A stretch of 64,000 nt of DNA from Acanthaster planci (taxonomy: Eukaryota > Echinodermata > Asteroidea > Valvatida > Acanthasteridae). Both the position numbers and the translations under genes were made by a program. Shown piece after piece: positions 1-13,500 of this stretch (within the stretch, counting starts at the first letter, position 1; every line of letters begins with the position of its first letter). Location: positions 2,638,902 to 2,702,901 of the forward strand of contig NW_019091363.1 in NCBI RefSeq assembly GCF_001949145.1, written 5' to 3'. The notes below the pieces were generated by a model that was given only the letters and a program-made list of their open reading frames with translations, made no database searches and was not told the DNA's origin.

Positions 1-3000
1 GTGTGGTGTGAGTAGCAGAAATCCTTGGCATCCTTTTGTGTTTACAAATTATCAGGTGAGCAGTATGTGTTGTGTCAGGGATATGAATAATAGAGGCCAG
101 TTTTATAGAGTTGTGGAGCATTTCTTACTTTGGCTGTGCCCAAAACGGGCTTCCAGTGCTATGACTGTCTATTGTCAATGGATCTCCCCGTATTTCCAAT
201 GGAGCAAAGATCGGAATGCAGCCTCTGTTACAAGAAATGAAGCAGAGAATTGAGTAGCAGAAGTGCACGTACTCATATTTGTCCAGGGAACCAACTTTTT
301 CCGGGCAGCGCAAAAGTTGGTGCTTCACAATTCTATGTACAGGTACCAGTAACTGGCCTGTGTGTCAGTGCCATTATAGTTTTCAGAAGTGAAAAACTTG
401 GTGCAACATTGAAACAAACTCGGTAAGCTTGTAAATACCAGTATATTTATCCAGTGCTCATGGTGTGATTTTTTTTCTACTCTTCAGATGCACAAAAATG
501 ACATATTTCAGTGATTTGATGCAATAAGTCTTGATTACTTAATCTAGTGATGACATATACGTGTACTTGTACAAAACTAACATCAGAGTTTAGTGTGAAT
601 AAATGCTTTTAGAAGCAGTTGAAAACATCAAATGTATTAGACTTGGAAACAGGTCAGTGTAAACCATTATTTTGGATTGATTCAAATTGTAAAAAATAGT
701 ATTTATGTACGTTTAATTTGAAGAATTTATCACGAAATTAATAGGGTTTCCATGGGAATAACAGGTGCATCTTTGTTGGTGTGTCTATAGCTACACTGCC
801 GGGGTATGCTAAGCTGTATATCTTCAGATCGTTCTGTCATGTTTGTAATCTTTGGGGTACATCCACTTAAGCCCCCCCCCCAAATCACAGATTTTCAGCT
901 GGTGTTAACCAAAAGTGCATCAGTGCTGGGTGCTTATAATTCTTGGGGGGGGGTTGTTTGTTTGTTTGTTTGTTGGGGTGTTTGTTTGTTTGTTTGTTTG
1001 TTTGTTTGTTTGTTTGTTTGTTTGTTTGTTTGTTTGTTGGGGTGTTTGTTTGTTTGTTTTTGGTTTGTATTTTCTTCCCCTCATAGGAGAAGTTATTGAC
1101 TGCTCCAAAACGGCCTAACGACTTGGGCAGCCCAACTTTGTGAGAACTCTCTGAAGGAGCAGTATCTTTCTCTGAGGCCAAATGACAAGAAACAGCGATT
1201 AATTTGCATAAAGCACATGCACTTTTTGGTGTTTTTTGTTTTGCTTTGTTTTTTGGCAAGTAGGGTAAATTAGAATGGTTTGTATTTTGTTTTCGTTCTG
1301 TTTTTTGTGGGGGGGGCATAGTGTGAATATGTATGTTTGCTAGCCTTACATACTGTGACTAGTGTGGACGTCTGAACAAAAGAAGTCCACATAATGTAGG
1401 GTGAGACGCCCACGTGTTTGTTACTGCTCCTGTGGCATTCTATACTGTGAGAGTGCTCTAACAAAGTTGACCATTTTTTAATTGTCGGAGGTTAAACAAA
1501 GTATGTTATAGGCCACACACTCCATAAGCAGGTGTGGCACATCGTCATGTGCCCTTTACACTGTACCAAACGGCCTCATAAACCAAACACCTGTAAAGGT
1601 ATCAGACTTGTTCATGGGGACGACACACATGTTGAAACATGGAATGTTGTGGGCACCTTCCCTACAAAAGAAAGTGAGCCCCTCAATGTATTGAACGCCT
1701 ACCCTCACAGGTGTTAGGCACCTCGAGCCACACACCTACATTGTAAAGGGGTCTCACAAGTACAATGGCAGTATTTTGCAGATTCTCCAAATGTTTATTA
1801 CTCTGTATTGAAACCCAAACGTTTACTGTACATCAGAGCTGTTGCCAAGTCCTTGTGGGATTCCACCAGTTGCGCTGAAATAAATGCAGAGTATGATAGG
1901 CACTTATCTTAAGCACTTAATCTGAAAAATGATAGTAATTGGAATGGTACTTCGTGTGCATGGGAAAAGGTGTATGCTGATCGTGTCCGAGTATTCATAA
2001 ATATGAATACATTCCTCCATTCAAGGTACTCATCAAACTAGCCTTATATGTAGGCCTGGAGTCCATTGTACCACCCAACAAAACTGGTTAGCCCACAAAG
2101 GTTCTAGGTTTAGTGTACACGTACGTAGGCGTGAACAACTGGTGATTTGTGATTCCTTCGGCGCAGTCTCTGCCATCAAAACCGACAAAAGGGTTTGCGC
2201 GGGATTGGATCAAATATTGGATCGCTGAGCCTCAACACAGTATTCTTTTCTACCTCGCAGAGAATGTTTCACTTGGTCATTGTCTGTGACCAGTCACTCG
2301 ATAGGTCACTGCACAGTGTTAGATGGACAATGGTTTTTGTGTGTAAATTCACGTGAATTTAGTTTTTATTCGTTGTAATGAAAATTCCTATTGAATAATT
2401 TACAGAGTGTATTTTTGTTTAGGATGAGTGTATATTGGCAACCAACGTGTAAATAAGGTTACATTCTGATTTAGATTTAGCCAATTCGTGACCTTTTAAG
2501 TGTTAACTAACGGGTGGGAAATCACTGTTAAGATGGGTGTTAAATTCATTCAGAAAAGAAAAACTATTCTAATTTTTTTCCACAATGAACGAGTCATATA
2601 TCACAAGTTCAGGCCCGTTGTGATGTCGGACATGTACATGTATGCTATAATTAAATTATCGTCACTTAATGTAAAAATTGTGCTTTCTTATTTTTAGCGT
2701 GAGTACTAGTTAAAAGTGAAGTCTTGGGTTATGCTACATTGCCAGCCAAGCCACGTCTGAAACAATTGGCTGCGACTAGGTAGTATCACACAGGTTAATG
2801 GAAAATGGCTAGCAACCGTTATTATTCTGGCTAAAGCATAGCAAGTGGCCTTAAAATAATCAGTGAACTACCCCTAAAATAAATTAATAAGAAATATAAA
2901 CGGGCCCAGTCTAAATGCAGTTCCAAATTAATCGGAGTACCAGATGCAACAACAAATACAAAGAATACTTCGGATTTGATATTCTCCAGTTTGTACTATA

Positions 3001-3839
3001 TAGCTTTGTTAAACATGATATTTTATATCAATTAAAGGGTCATTCTCTGTGGGAGATATCCCCCCCCCACTCTGTCATCTGCCCTTCCCCTCCTCCAAAC
3101 TCATCCCCATCTTCATACGATGTACACTGGTGTGCTAAAGTCTGATCGCACTTGTGTGCACGATTTCAAACAACAGTTTTACGTAAAAATATGCTGAGTT
3201 ATGAATAAATGTGTTCATCAACATGCGTTTATGTTCAAGGCAACTTATGTACTGCATCCTTAAAATATGACTCGACCAATAATGTTCACCTTGCGCTCTC
3301 GCTTTGAAGTTGTTTTCACGATTTGTGCAAACCTAATTTGAAAGTACTGATGGTTGGGGAAAAAAAGAATCATTAAAGTGAAAATGAATGTCATATCAAA
3401 TATGTTGGTCTATTTCTTGCTATTTGGTCCAGTATCTGATCATTGTATAATTGCTAACATATTGTATACAGGAACATGTGGACCATAATGGGATGGATGG
3501 TTTATATGTCTTTGCAGAAGTGTTTGTTATATATTCAGTTTGAGTGTGGAGACTGGCTCTAAAGCAGTACCAACACCTGGGTTATGGAACCCATCGATGC
3601 CCGAGTCGGCGTCATAATTGAAAGGAAGTCCTATAGATAAATTTCGGATACCCTGTAGATAAATTTCGGATAGGACGTCTTTGATGAGTTGATTTAAAGC
3701 TGGAACAGATGCGGATCAATTAAACAATTTGTCTTGTTTGAAATTATTACAGTCAGATAAAAATTGCATTTCAAATCATAAGTTGTGATCTGTTAGTCGA
3801 ACATGATCACACACGAAATGGAACACACAAAATACATAC
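1..3839. other. Non-coding stretch without a recognisable gene
   Basis: I find no exon chain or known protein motif on either strand. Open frames here are short and lack splice context. Contents are AT-rich unique-looking DNA, the TTTG microsatellite near 953-1060 and several C or G runs (for example around 871 and 3061). Confidence 0.5.
953..1060. repeat. (TTTG)n microsatellite, interrupted
   Basis: About 100 bp of TTTG units, broken twice by a TTGGGGTG interruption of similar form. The repeat is open in several frames (poly Cys-Leu-Phe-Val on plus, poly Asn-Lys-Gln-Thr on minus), so the open frames across it are artefacts. Confidence 0.95.
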
Positions 3840-4031
3840 CAATGTTTCACCCCCAGCAAGGACGCCTCCGCCTGCAATCTTTTTCCCGAGTGAAGGGGCA
3901 GTATTTGTTATTTTTACCAGAACTTTCTTTCCTTGTAACTTGTATTCAGATATGACCTGAAGAACATAACTTGCACACCCCATCACACAGTTGTCTATAG
4001 TTTTTCCCATTTGGGTGGTGCTGGATTGCAT
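3840..4031 (-). CDS. Candidate orphan first exon, unknown protein
   Basis: A 64-codon open frame starts at ATG (4031) behind an A-rich leader (AAAAAAGATG) and ends exactly at a good donor, GTATGT, at 3839-3834 on the minus strand. The peptide reads like real protein (KTIDNCVMGCASYVLQ, then KKVLVKITN and a Gly-rich IAGGGVLAGGETL end). I do not recognise the family and found no following exon in 1-3839, so it may be a lone fragment or a chance frame. Confidence 0.3.
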
Positions 4032-5262
4032 CTTTTTTAATGAACAGACTCTTAATAAAGAGGCGACTAGAAATATTCTAGCTCACTGCAGCGGGGTATT
4101 ACTGACAACACTGCACATAATTGCAATCGTGTGAAACTACAATGCAGGGATAATTTCAAACGATCGACTGGATTCAGACAGGTGCACTTATTAACCCAAT
4201 ACATGTACATCACTCTCCTGGTAGTTAGTGGAGAAACATCAACAACGGCTGTCCTCTCATTCTGAACGAAGCCAGATTATGAACGAATTGATTATGTGTT
4301 GTGGAGATAAGTTCGACGATGTATGACAAGTGCTTTAGTGTTCTGTCCAATGGGATTTACCACAGCAAAATATTTTGGGGTCATTGGAAAAGCCTGCAAA
4401 AATTGGGCTACTGAACAAGGTTAAGTTATGTTAAAAACCCCTTTTATTTCCCACCAACAAACAAGCAGCGTCCTGAAATGGGTCAAACTGGTGTTTTACA
4501 TATTAGTAAGATAAGCAAAGCACCTTGTTACAAATTGGAGGTAAATTGCAAAAGTTCAGCTGAAACTGCTCTCTGAAACAAACTTAACCTCTGAAACTGC
4601 ATAATTATTGCCTTCTGAAATACGCACCGTGAGGTTCACAGAGCTAGAAAGAATTCGGAAGAAGTACTACACGTATCCCAAATAGTTTGTGTGATAATTT
4701 AGGATTTGAAATTAATTCAGTGACTGCACGCACCTGCAGGATAAACTGTTTAAACTTTCAATTGACAATAAAAAACTTGTCTTGAGTTATGTTACTTCAT
4801 TGAAAACATCTCCGCAACGCATCATCCTCAAATTGAAGACTTCATCAAATGTGAAATCTTCAGTGTTGAAAGGAAACATCCTAAGCTTTAATTTGAAACC
4901 ATAAACAATTTCTAACAATCTGAAAATAAATGTTACTTCTGGGGTCCTTTTTTGGGGGGGGGGTTCACCCTACATAGCAAAATTTATCTCAAAATTGATT
5001 TTCTAATATGATTCTCAGTTAATAATGAAGCTATTACACTCGTTCTCACCATTGCGGTGGTTTTAATTTACAAATTGATTCCGGGAAAATGTAACGTCAT
5101 GTTTCCGATCAAAAAAATTTAAAAAAAATTGATTGACAATTGTAATCCCTTAATTTACATCGTTTTGTGTTCATACCATCACAACAGTTGCAAGGAGTTA
5201 CTGAAGGCAGGCCAAAATGCCAGTGGTGTTTAATTAAACAATAAGCTTTCCTCATCCCGCTG
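4032..5262. other. Intergenic stretch, nothing recognised
   Basis: AT-rich sequence with short homopolymer runs, such as a G run near 4954. No exon, RNA gene or repeat family could be supported on either strand. Confidence 0.45.
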
Positions 5263-6390
5263 GGTTCAACCGTGACCTCAAGGTTTACTTCGATATGGAG
5301 GCAAACGGGGAAGGCTGGGATCGTCATCCAGAGGCGTCAAGATAGCAGTGTTAACTTTTACCGCAACTGGACCGAATACCGGGTAGGATTTGGCGATTTG
5401 TCTGGTGAGTTTCGGGCTGGAAATGACGTCCTGCGTCACCAGATCGACTCTCATCAGGAGATATGGCAACTAGGCCTACGTGTCGATTTGGAGGCCTGGC
5501 CAGCTGGGACAAGAAGTCCTTGTACGCAGAATATGGAGAATTTCAAGTTACTGGTGGTAGCTATCAGCTTAAAGGAACCAGGAAATAGAAATATTTTTAT
5601 AAATTTTACTAAAAACCCTTGAAATTGCATCTTTGGGTTTCAATTAAATTCATTTTAAAGATCTGTTTTGCAATAATAACCCATATTTTGATGCTTTTTG
5701 GTTTTATGCTAATGCATATTCATGAGCAGAACTATGATGTCATCCAAGGCCCTGAATCTCAATGTTGGACTGATTTGTGCACAGAAAATGTCTAGATTTT
5801 TAAACAACTGCTATGGCAGATTTCATTTTCTTTGGCAAATTATTGCTGTGTAAGTATGGCAATAATGCAGCAAAATCTTTTTCACAGAAATGTTCCCAGA
5901 TAGCAAATTTGGGGTTCACAATTTGAACATGAAAACACGCAACCTGAACCATGTCTTCCTGGATTTACATCAAAGCAAAAGCGCCCTCACTTGTCCAGAA
6001 ATGCTTGGTCAATTTGTAATGTTTGAAAAAGTGCACCGTTCAGTTCACGTAACTCAAAAAAGATGTCAAACAGTCTTCATACATCGAAGAAGAGTACAGA
6101 GATACACAAAAAGTGATTCTAAGAAAAATTCATTTCCTGGATACTTTAATTAAAGTAGGCCTGCAGGAGACGCACTGACTCGGATGCACTATGGCATGTT
6201 GTTCTCGACGAAGGGCAAAGACAAGGACAATCTCGACGAAAATTATGCCATGAACAATCGTGGAGCGTGGTGGTATGGCGGATGCCTCCAATCCAATCTC
6301 AATGTAATGGTCGGTGCTACCGACAGGTCTTTCGAGCTGTTGATGGCATCAATCGGAGTCACCAGGCAGATAAGTTGAAGAAAATAATGC
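5263..6390 (+). pseudogene. Fibrinogen-related domain (FReD) fragment, frameshifted
   Basis: Two blocks match the fibrinogen C-terminal domain in order. The first, about 5270-5575, begins DMEANGEGW, shifts frame by one base, continues VIQRRQDSSVNFYRNW and GFGDLSGEF, then RVDLEAW, and shifts again into SLYAEYGEFQVTGGSY. The second, about 6169-6390, reads GDALTRMHYGMLFSTK and RGAWWYGGC, then shifts again into FRAVDGINRSH. About 600 bp of unrelated DNA separates them; an acceptor-like ctgcag sits just before the second block, so an old intron is possible. The Cys expected before the GAWWY motif is Tyr here. Several frameshifts and a lost disulfide residue argue for a dead copy of a ficolin or fibrinogen-like lectin gene. 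Sequencing errors are the alternative. Confidence 0.75.
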
Positions 6391-7546
6391 AGCATGAAAA
6401 TTCGACGCGTTGTGTAATTCAAACGAAATCATGCTTGGAATCAAATTATGTAGCTACGTAAAGAGCAGCCGGTCAACTCTGTTCCCCGGCCTGCGGCTGG
6501 TAGCCTCTGTACAGTATACGTGTAAATGCTGGCTTTCTGTTACGAAAACCATATTTAAAGTGGATATCAGGGCTAACATTGCAAGGTTACGTGTTGCATC
6601 CACTAAGCCCTACTACCGCAAAAGAAGGCCCAATTATATGCATGTATACACCAACATTTATTTGTGACACACAGAGCAAAAGCGACAGCAAGGGCCTAAT
6701 TCAATTCATTTGAATAAATTTAACCTGTCCTTGTTGTCATAGAACCTCTAGTTGTCTGAAAGAATAGACGTAAAGTAGCGTAAGTAGTACATGTAGTAAC
6801 TAACACGTGTATTTTAGAGGATCAGTGGGGGATATTTGATTTTGCTGTTGCAATCGGTAAAGCTGAGCAAAGCATAACTTAAATTTTATGAATTTCCCCC
6901 AAAGAACAACCAGTTAGATGAGCATGTTGTTTATTGAGATGTAAATATTCATGCTCTTACTTTATAACTTACACGTGTGCTTGGTGTTCTTTAGTGGAAT
7001 TTTGTTTTAATATTTTAAATGAAAGTTGGCAAATAATACTTCATATACGTTAGCCATTTTAATGATACCTTTTACTATTTTGCTTATTCCTGTCACTTTC
7101 CCAAACTCCATTCAGTAGAAATATTCTTGTCACTGGATTTATTTGGGATTATTTAATATTAAATGCACACAATAATTAATCTATGTTTCTATTAATGTTG
7201 TCCCTGAAGATGGAAACTACACAAAGCACCTTTTTCAGGATATTTCCTCAAAGTAAGTGAACTCCGGCTACAAAAACAAATCAAAGTCAGTTGAATTATA
7301 TGCGAAGTTTGGATTCCAAAACACGCAGACGCATGATTATATTTGGATACCTCAAGCAAAGCAAAGCAGACAATAACTAGGCGTCGTTACGACCCACGAC
7401 GCTAACTTATAGATTTGGAGGTTCAAACTTTCCGTGAAAACGTATTGAACAGGCCACGGGCTGTTCATGATCTAACTTGACTAATGGGTCTTTTCAAACC
7501 CCGAAACTTCCAAATTTTCTTTACTAAACCATCCAACGGACCGTTT
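6391..7546. other. Intergenic and 3' flank of SGLT copy 1
   Basis: No coding signal. On the minus strand this is the region downstream of the copy 1 stop codon. AATAAA-type poly(A) signals (tttatt on plus) occur near 7136, 6929 and 6656, and any of them could end the transcript. Confidence 0.35.
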
Positions 7547-10500
7547 TCAGGCAAATAATCCAAACGCCAAAAACCCCAAGAAAAGGACGATAAGGCAGGC
7601 AGCATTGACTGCTTTAGCCCACTGAGGGTCCTCTACTAATGACGTCATGCGTCTCTCCATCTCCTTCAACTCATCTGGTGTGAGTTCGGTTCCGCGGAAG
7701 GATTCAATTCCGCATACAAAGTTCCAAATGCGGCGAGGACCAGACAGCGTCTTTTCTGCAAAATCCAACACAACTGTAATATTTAGAGGGGCCTTAAAAA
7801 GATTTGTATAAAGCCAAATAGGAGAAAACTTCATTTAAATTCTACAATGTATTGTTATTCGACGAAATACGGTGATGACGCTGTGTCATAAATATGTTTT
7901 CTTCGAAAATTTCGTTTCTGTACCATTTTGTTCTGCCTCAGCAATTTCTCTTTTCTTCCATCCTCGTTCCTTATGTTTCTTGCTTTCCTTCTTCGACATA
8001 GGTGTCCGAGGGAGCTTGCTTTTTCTGGTCCACCAAGTCAGTCTGATCAGCTATTTACATATACAGAAAAAGAAGTGAACAGATATAGAAATGCGTGAAC
8101 AAGGTCAACAGTCACCCGTTCTAACTCCTTGCAAACTGCTTCTACAAGTACCAAAAACACACGCACTCAAACGTACGTAAGCAGAAACATCGAATGCTGG
8201 CCAGTCGTGAGTCCACTCAACAACAGAAACGCCCACTGGTGATGGCGAACGCACTGGACTACGTATCAGATAAAAATGACGACATTAACTTTTTTGTCTT
8301 AACGGTGTAGCCGGCACATCCCACAACGTGATGCGTAAATGCATCTTATCATATTCATATTTTTGCATGTCTGTCGTAACCAGCCAACTACCATCGCCAT
8401 GGCATTTCCATCATCCGGCAGCCGAACTCACCTTTTCCTGTGGGATTCGTTTCGTCAACAGACTAAGGACGACGATAAACGACACTGTAGCTGCGTAGTT
8501 CAGCAGAGCGAAGTGCAAGTAGTGAATTTTCTGGAGTGCCAGGGGACGCTCATCGATTCCACCACAAGGGGGTGCTAGGAACACAAAGTCAAGAACCATC
8601 CAAGTGCAGCCGATAGCTTCACCTAGCAGTAGGCCCCAAAAGGCTCCCTAGAAGAATTTTAAAAATGACCTTTTTGATTGTCAGTGAAAGTAGGCCTATC
8701 ATAGTCGAGCCTATTAAAGTCATCCATTCCAAAGCTAAGTCATAACCCCTCCATATGACCTGCTACAAAGACACTTTTACTGCTAATTTCCCATTACATG
8801 TATCAGAGACCAGACTTGGTTGAGTCGTGATATGTCAGTGATCAGACCCCTGTTCGGTTACAACAGTTGTCAACACGTTTTCAAGTCCATAGAGGTGAAA
8901 GTTCTTATTAATATTAAACTAATCCCGACCGTTCCTATTCGAGATAACTAGAACGCACGTCTTGAAACGTCGAAAGGTTCTGCGCAGAGCCATGTTTAAT
9001 TGCTGATGTCAGCTCCTTAGTGTTACTACAAACAGTTTTAGCCTACCAACGACCGCCGACTATCCGCCAACCTAAACCAACCTGCTCAGTCGTTCTTTCA
9101 GAGAACATCCCAGCAGTGTAGACAGCAAAGATTGGTGGTGACATGTAGGACGATATGGACTGGATGTAAACAAACAACTGACCGGAACCGAAGAGTTGGA
9201 TCAAAGGCAACCACAGAACGCTCACAGCTGCTAGGATCAGGGTGCACAACCTAGATGCAAGGATGCCGACATTCTGCCTAAATGGTTGTCAAACTGCATG
9301 CTATTGCAGGAGATACACCGCCCCAGTGCACTCAGATGGTTCATACCCATGTGGCAGGAGCATACACCACCAATATTTTCATGTGAGTGTACAAACAGTG
9401 TGATACACATGTGATAAATTACAGAGTCCTGGGTTTTGATCGTTTTTCATAGCATCCAATGAATTATATCATCTGCTGTGTTTGATGTTACCTGCCAACG
9501 ATCACAAGCTCTGTTTCCGACGCCAGAGGGCGCACTTTGATCCACAAATCCAACGTAACGATAGAGCTGGCACTGTTGAATACCGACGTCAACGAGCTCA
9601 TGAGCGCTGCCAACATGGCCGCCATCATCAATCCTTTTAGACCTTTCATATATACAGACAATTATATGACCTTAATTGGTGCTTTACCGCAGTATTTCAT
9701 AGTCCACTGCTGAAATACCGAAATGCGGAATAAGTAAATTTCTTTCGATTTGCCATTAAGTTAAAACATATACATGTATGTTGTAAATACATAATTATGT
9801 ATAGGCCTATGTATGTAAAGAAGTAGCTAAATTGTTTAGTGTAAAAGTAACACACCCCTTGCGTTAAGGCGGAGTCAGAGGCTATTCGTTATTTTAATTT
9901 AATTACAATGAATGCACAAAAGGTTTACTCGAGCCTATCCTAGAGGAAAAAAGAAATGCCCTCTAACGTGAAGTCATACGCAGGTGGCCCATAGGCACCA
10001 TCACAGTCGCAGTAGACTGACCTGTAGGCATGAGTTTTAGAAGCAGCCTGATGTAGGCGATGTCTGAACAGCCGTTGGGATTTTCGCAAACCTTCAAACA
10101 AGTCTCAGAGTCCTGACAAGCCACGTAATCTAAAGTTATCGGAAAAGTAAGACCAACCTGACAGCAAATTTTGTAAAAGTTTTACCTAACGCGACATAAT
10201 TTTTGCAAACAATGGTTTGTGAATGAATCGTTCAGTGCAGCTCAAGTTTAAAATTAAAAACCTAGCAATGTTCTTTTTTAAGTATGCATATTATCGTGGC
10301 ATCTTCGTCTTTCAATAAGAGAATAATTTGAAGTGGCAGAAGACTGTATCATGCCCCAACCTGGCCAGAGAGCCCTGCTGATCATGCCCGGGTATATCAT
10401 TAGAACCATTGGTAGAAGCTTCAACACAGCTGCTAGGAGGGTCCCTGCCTTGGAATGAGTCACGTTCTTTGCCGATAACGATCTCTGAACAAGAACCTGA

Positions 10501-13500
10501 TCAAAACATTTTCAGGATTTACATACCAACGTACAGGTATAGGCTACTGACATAGCCCAAACGTTAGGCCTTCTTTTGTGGAAACTGGAATTCCTTTTCC
10601 TTATTCTGTTTAAAAGCATTTTATTAGCTTTACTTTTTTCCAACAGCACTGGCATTGATGCACAAAAATTCATAATGAGAACTGAAAGATCATGGGAAAA
10701 GTGCTTATTCCTTGTGATTAACCAAGGCAAAAAATGAATAAAAATACCTTGGCAAATTAACTTAAGTACTTTGTAAAGGTTTGTAAATGAGACAAGGTGG
10801 CCCAGTGGTTAAGGCAATGGACTGCTATTCGTTCTGCTATGTACGCGAGGGTTCGAATCCCACTCTCGTCAATTATTGCGCTATTTTCCATTTTGGGCTT
10901 TGTTTTTGTACTTGGGATCGCAAATAATAGGGAAAACATTAAACTTATGATGTTTTTGAAATGGTTACGTATTCACTGTTATTTTGAAATACTTCACGTG
11001 AAATAAATGCTTTCAATTTCTGTTACCCTTTAAAATTGAATGACATTCAAAACAGAGCCAACCTGGTTGGTACAAAAGTACCAAGCCGATAGCAGGAAGA
11101 TACCGAAGAGCACCCCAGGCCAGGGAAGGTCCGAGGTGGTAGCATCACGGAAGATATGCCAGGATTCCTCGCTCGGGATACCGCACGTTGTGTTTCCAGC
11201 CAGGAAGGTCGGTGAAGGTATGCTCGTCATGAATCTTAGGTACAGGTTCTCTAGACCCCCTATTTCAATAAAAGCTGTCAAAATGTTTTCGGCAATGAGT
11301 GCTTCGTTACATATTTGGAATTAGATGACTTCTCAAAAAGTATTCACTATTTTGTGGATAATATTTTCAAATGAATTTAAAATTCCTAATTCTACAAGTA
11401 AGCCGTTGTTTGTATGTACATTTTCAATGCCGTCAGAGAAGGGAGTGGATGTGAAAAGGTATATTGGAATGAAAAAGATGCGTGCTGAAAAAGAATATGG
11501 TTGACCTGGACAAAGGGTTCCATGTGACGTCATAACAATTGCCACCACCATGATGGCGGTATGTCAGTTGAATGTGCATGGCTCTATACCGAAAAATGTC
11601 GCAGGGCCATCAAGTATTTCGTATATCTAAACCTACCGACAACAGATAAAACAGTGGCCCCTCCTATCATGATAAATGACTGTAGAGCGTCAGTGTAGAT
11701 GACAGCAGTCAAACCGCCGGCTATCGTATAAGCAGCGGTCATTGCCAGTAATAGACAGACTGATAGATAGAGGTTCCAGTTGAGAGCTTGCTGGATGATG
11801 ATGGTACCTGCGTACATCTCCGACTGATATAGAGAAAAATTATTACATTTGGAAAAGTTGGAATGTAAACTCGTACCATTATTTAGCTGTAGAATACATT
11901 GTTCAAATGTGCGTTGAACAAAGATCTAAATACATTCCTGATAACCGAAATACTAGCCAAATAAAGAAATGAAAGAAATAAAGTCATGTCTTTCGAAAAT
12001 CAAATTATTATAACTTTATTCTCGCGGTCGGACATCCAGGAACTTTTGTACATTATTGAACAACACGAAGAGTAAATATGCCCCTTTGCCACGTGTTAAA
12101 GATCGCAGTAACGTCATTCCAACTGCGAGAGTTGTAGCTATTTTCGTGTCGTAATTATCGCGAACCTTTGGACCGAAGCGGAAAGCTGAGATTTTCATTA
12201 ATAATTATGGTGTTCTATATCTGCCACGCGCCCCGCGGATCTCGCCCCGCGGATCTCGCTCGATAAACAAACTTCAGTTGGACATGGACTCGGCACTCGA
12301 TAATTTATTCATTTGCAAGTCATGAAATCGATACCACATTCAAAATCGAAATATAACTGCAGTGCAAAACGAACTATGACGACCACAGGCCTGTGGACAC
12401 ACAGACAACCGGCATTGACTTGTTTGTTGGGTTGTTTGTTTATTTGTTATTTGTTTTTTCAGTTGCACTTTCAGATACGGTGAGTATGTTTGCGCCAGAC
12501 AACCGGCGTGGTCAAGCCTCTGGTTTTTAAACAGAACGAATATATTAGTTTACGCAATCAAATGCCAATAAAGGGAAATCAGCTACAATGATTAGTTTCC
12601 ATTTCACAAAATAAAGCAAGGGAATGCCCTTTAAATAATCCAGTGCATCACAACTGTATCAATTGTTCCAAAGCAATACGTAACCTTTGCCCCTTTCCGT
12701 GTACTTGAACTGTTATACATCATGCAAACATTGCATCGGATTCTTCGTCGACTGAATTTGCAGAGAAACAGACCCGACAACCTATCAATAGCAAGACTTC
12801 TTTCAAGTTTGGAGGCAAGTGGTTCTTTAGATTTACATTTGATTATTACTTCACAATGTTCAGTTTTGTGGTCTTTATTTGTCACCACTCCTCTCGTTAA
12901 TTGGTTATCCTTCAATTCCAGACAGAGCTACGAGCCAGTGGCCACAACTTGGGATGCCGAGGAATGCGACAGAGATTGCTATCGCGATAGGGACTTATTC
13001 TTCCAAGGTGTTATGTCGGTTTGAAAATTGCTTGATGGACGGTAATATGCATTTTTTTTTAAATTGCGGATCCATCCACATAATCTTAGTGACCAGTCGG
13101 TCTTGATTCAATCTGAAAATCACTGAATATTCTCGAATATATTTGTGCAGACGTGCGTGACAAGAAAACAAAATATTCATCGACTTTTCCGTGTGTAATT
13201 CAGAGTTGTGAAAGTTCATTCTCTTCACTTATTGCATTTCTTTTAGATGTAGACCCTCGATTATATTTTTGGTACCTGCTAGCTGTGTAAAAACGCTTGA
13301 GGACTGCCTACATTTTAGTGTTTTACTAGCTGCTTTCCACTGAAATTTTCTGTGGCAATTCGCACCCGTGATTGTTTTGTACAAATACGTATCAGGGATA
13401 TGGTTCTCGAGGGGCAGCGCCTTTTAGATCCAGAGCGAGTAGAAAGAAGGAAGTTCACCGTTTGAGACGACAATTATATCGGAACCCCGGACCAAACGCA

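Noticed and set aside
885-1319. Long open frames on both strands over the TTTG repeat
   Set aside because: A 4-bp repeat without stops is open in many frames; no start context, splice sites or domain.
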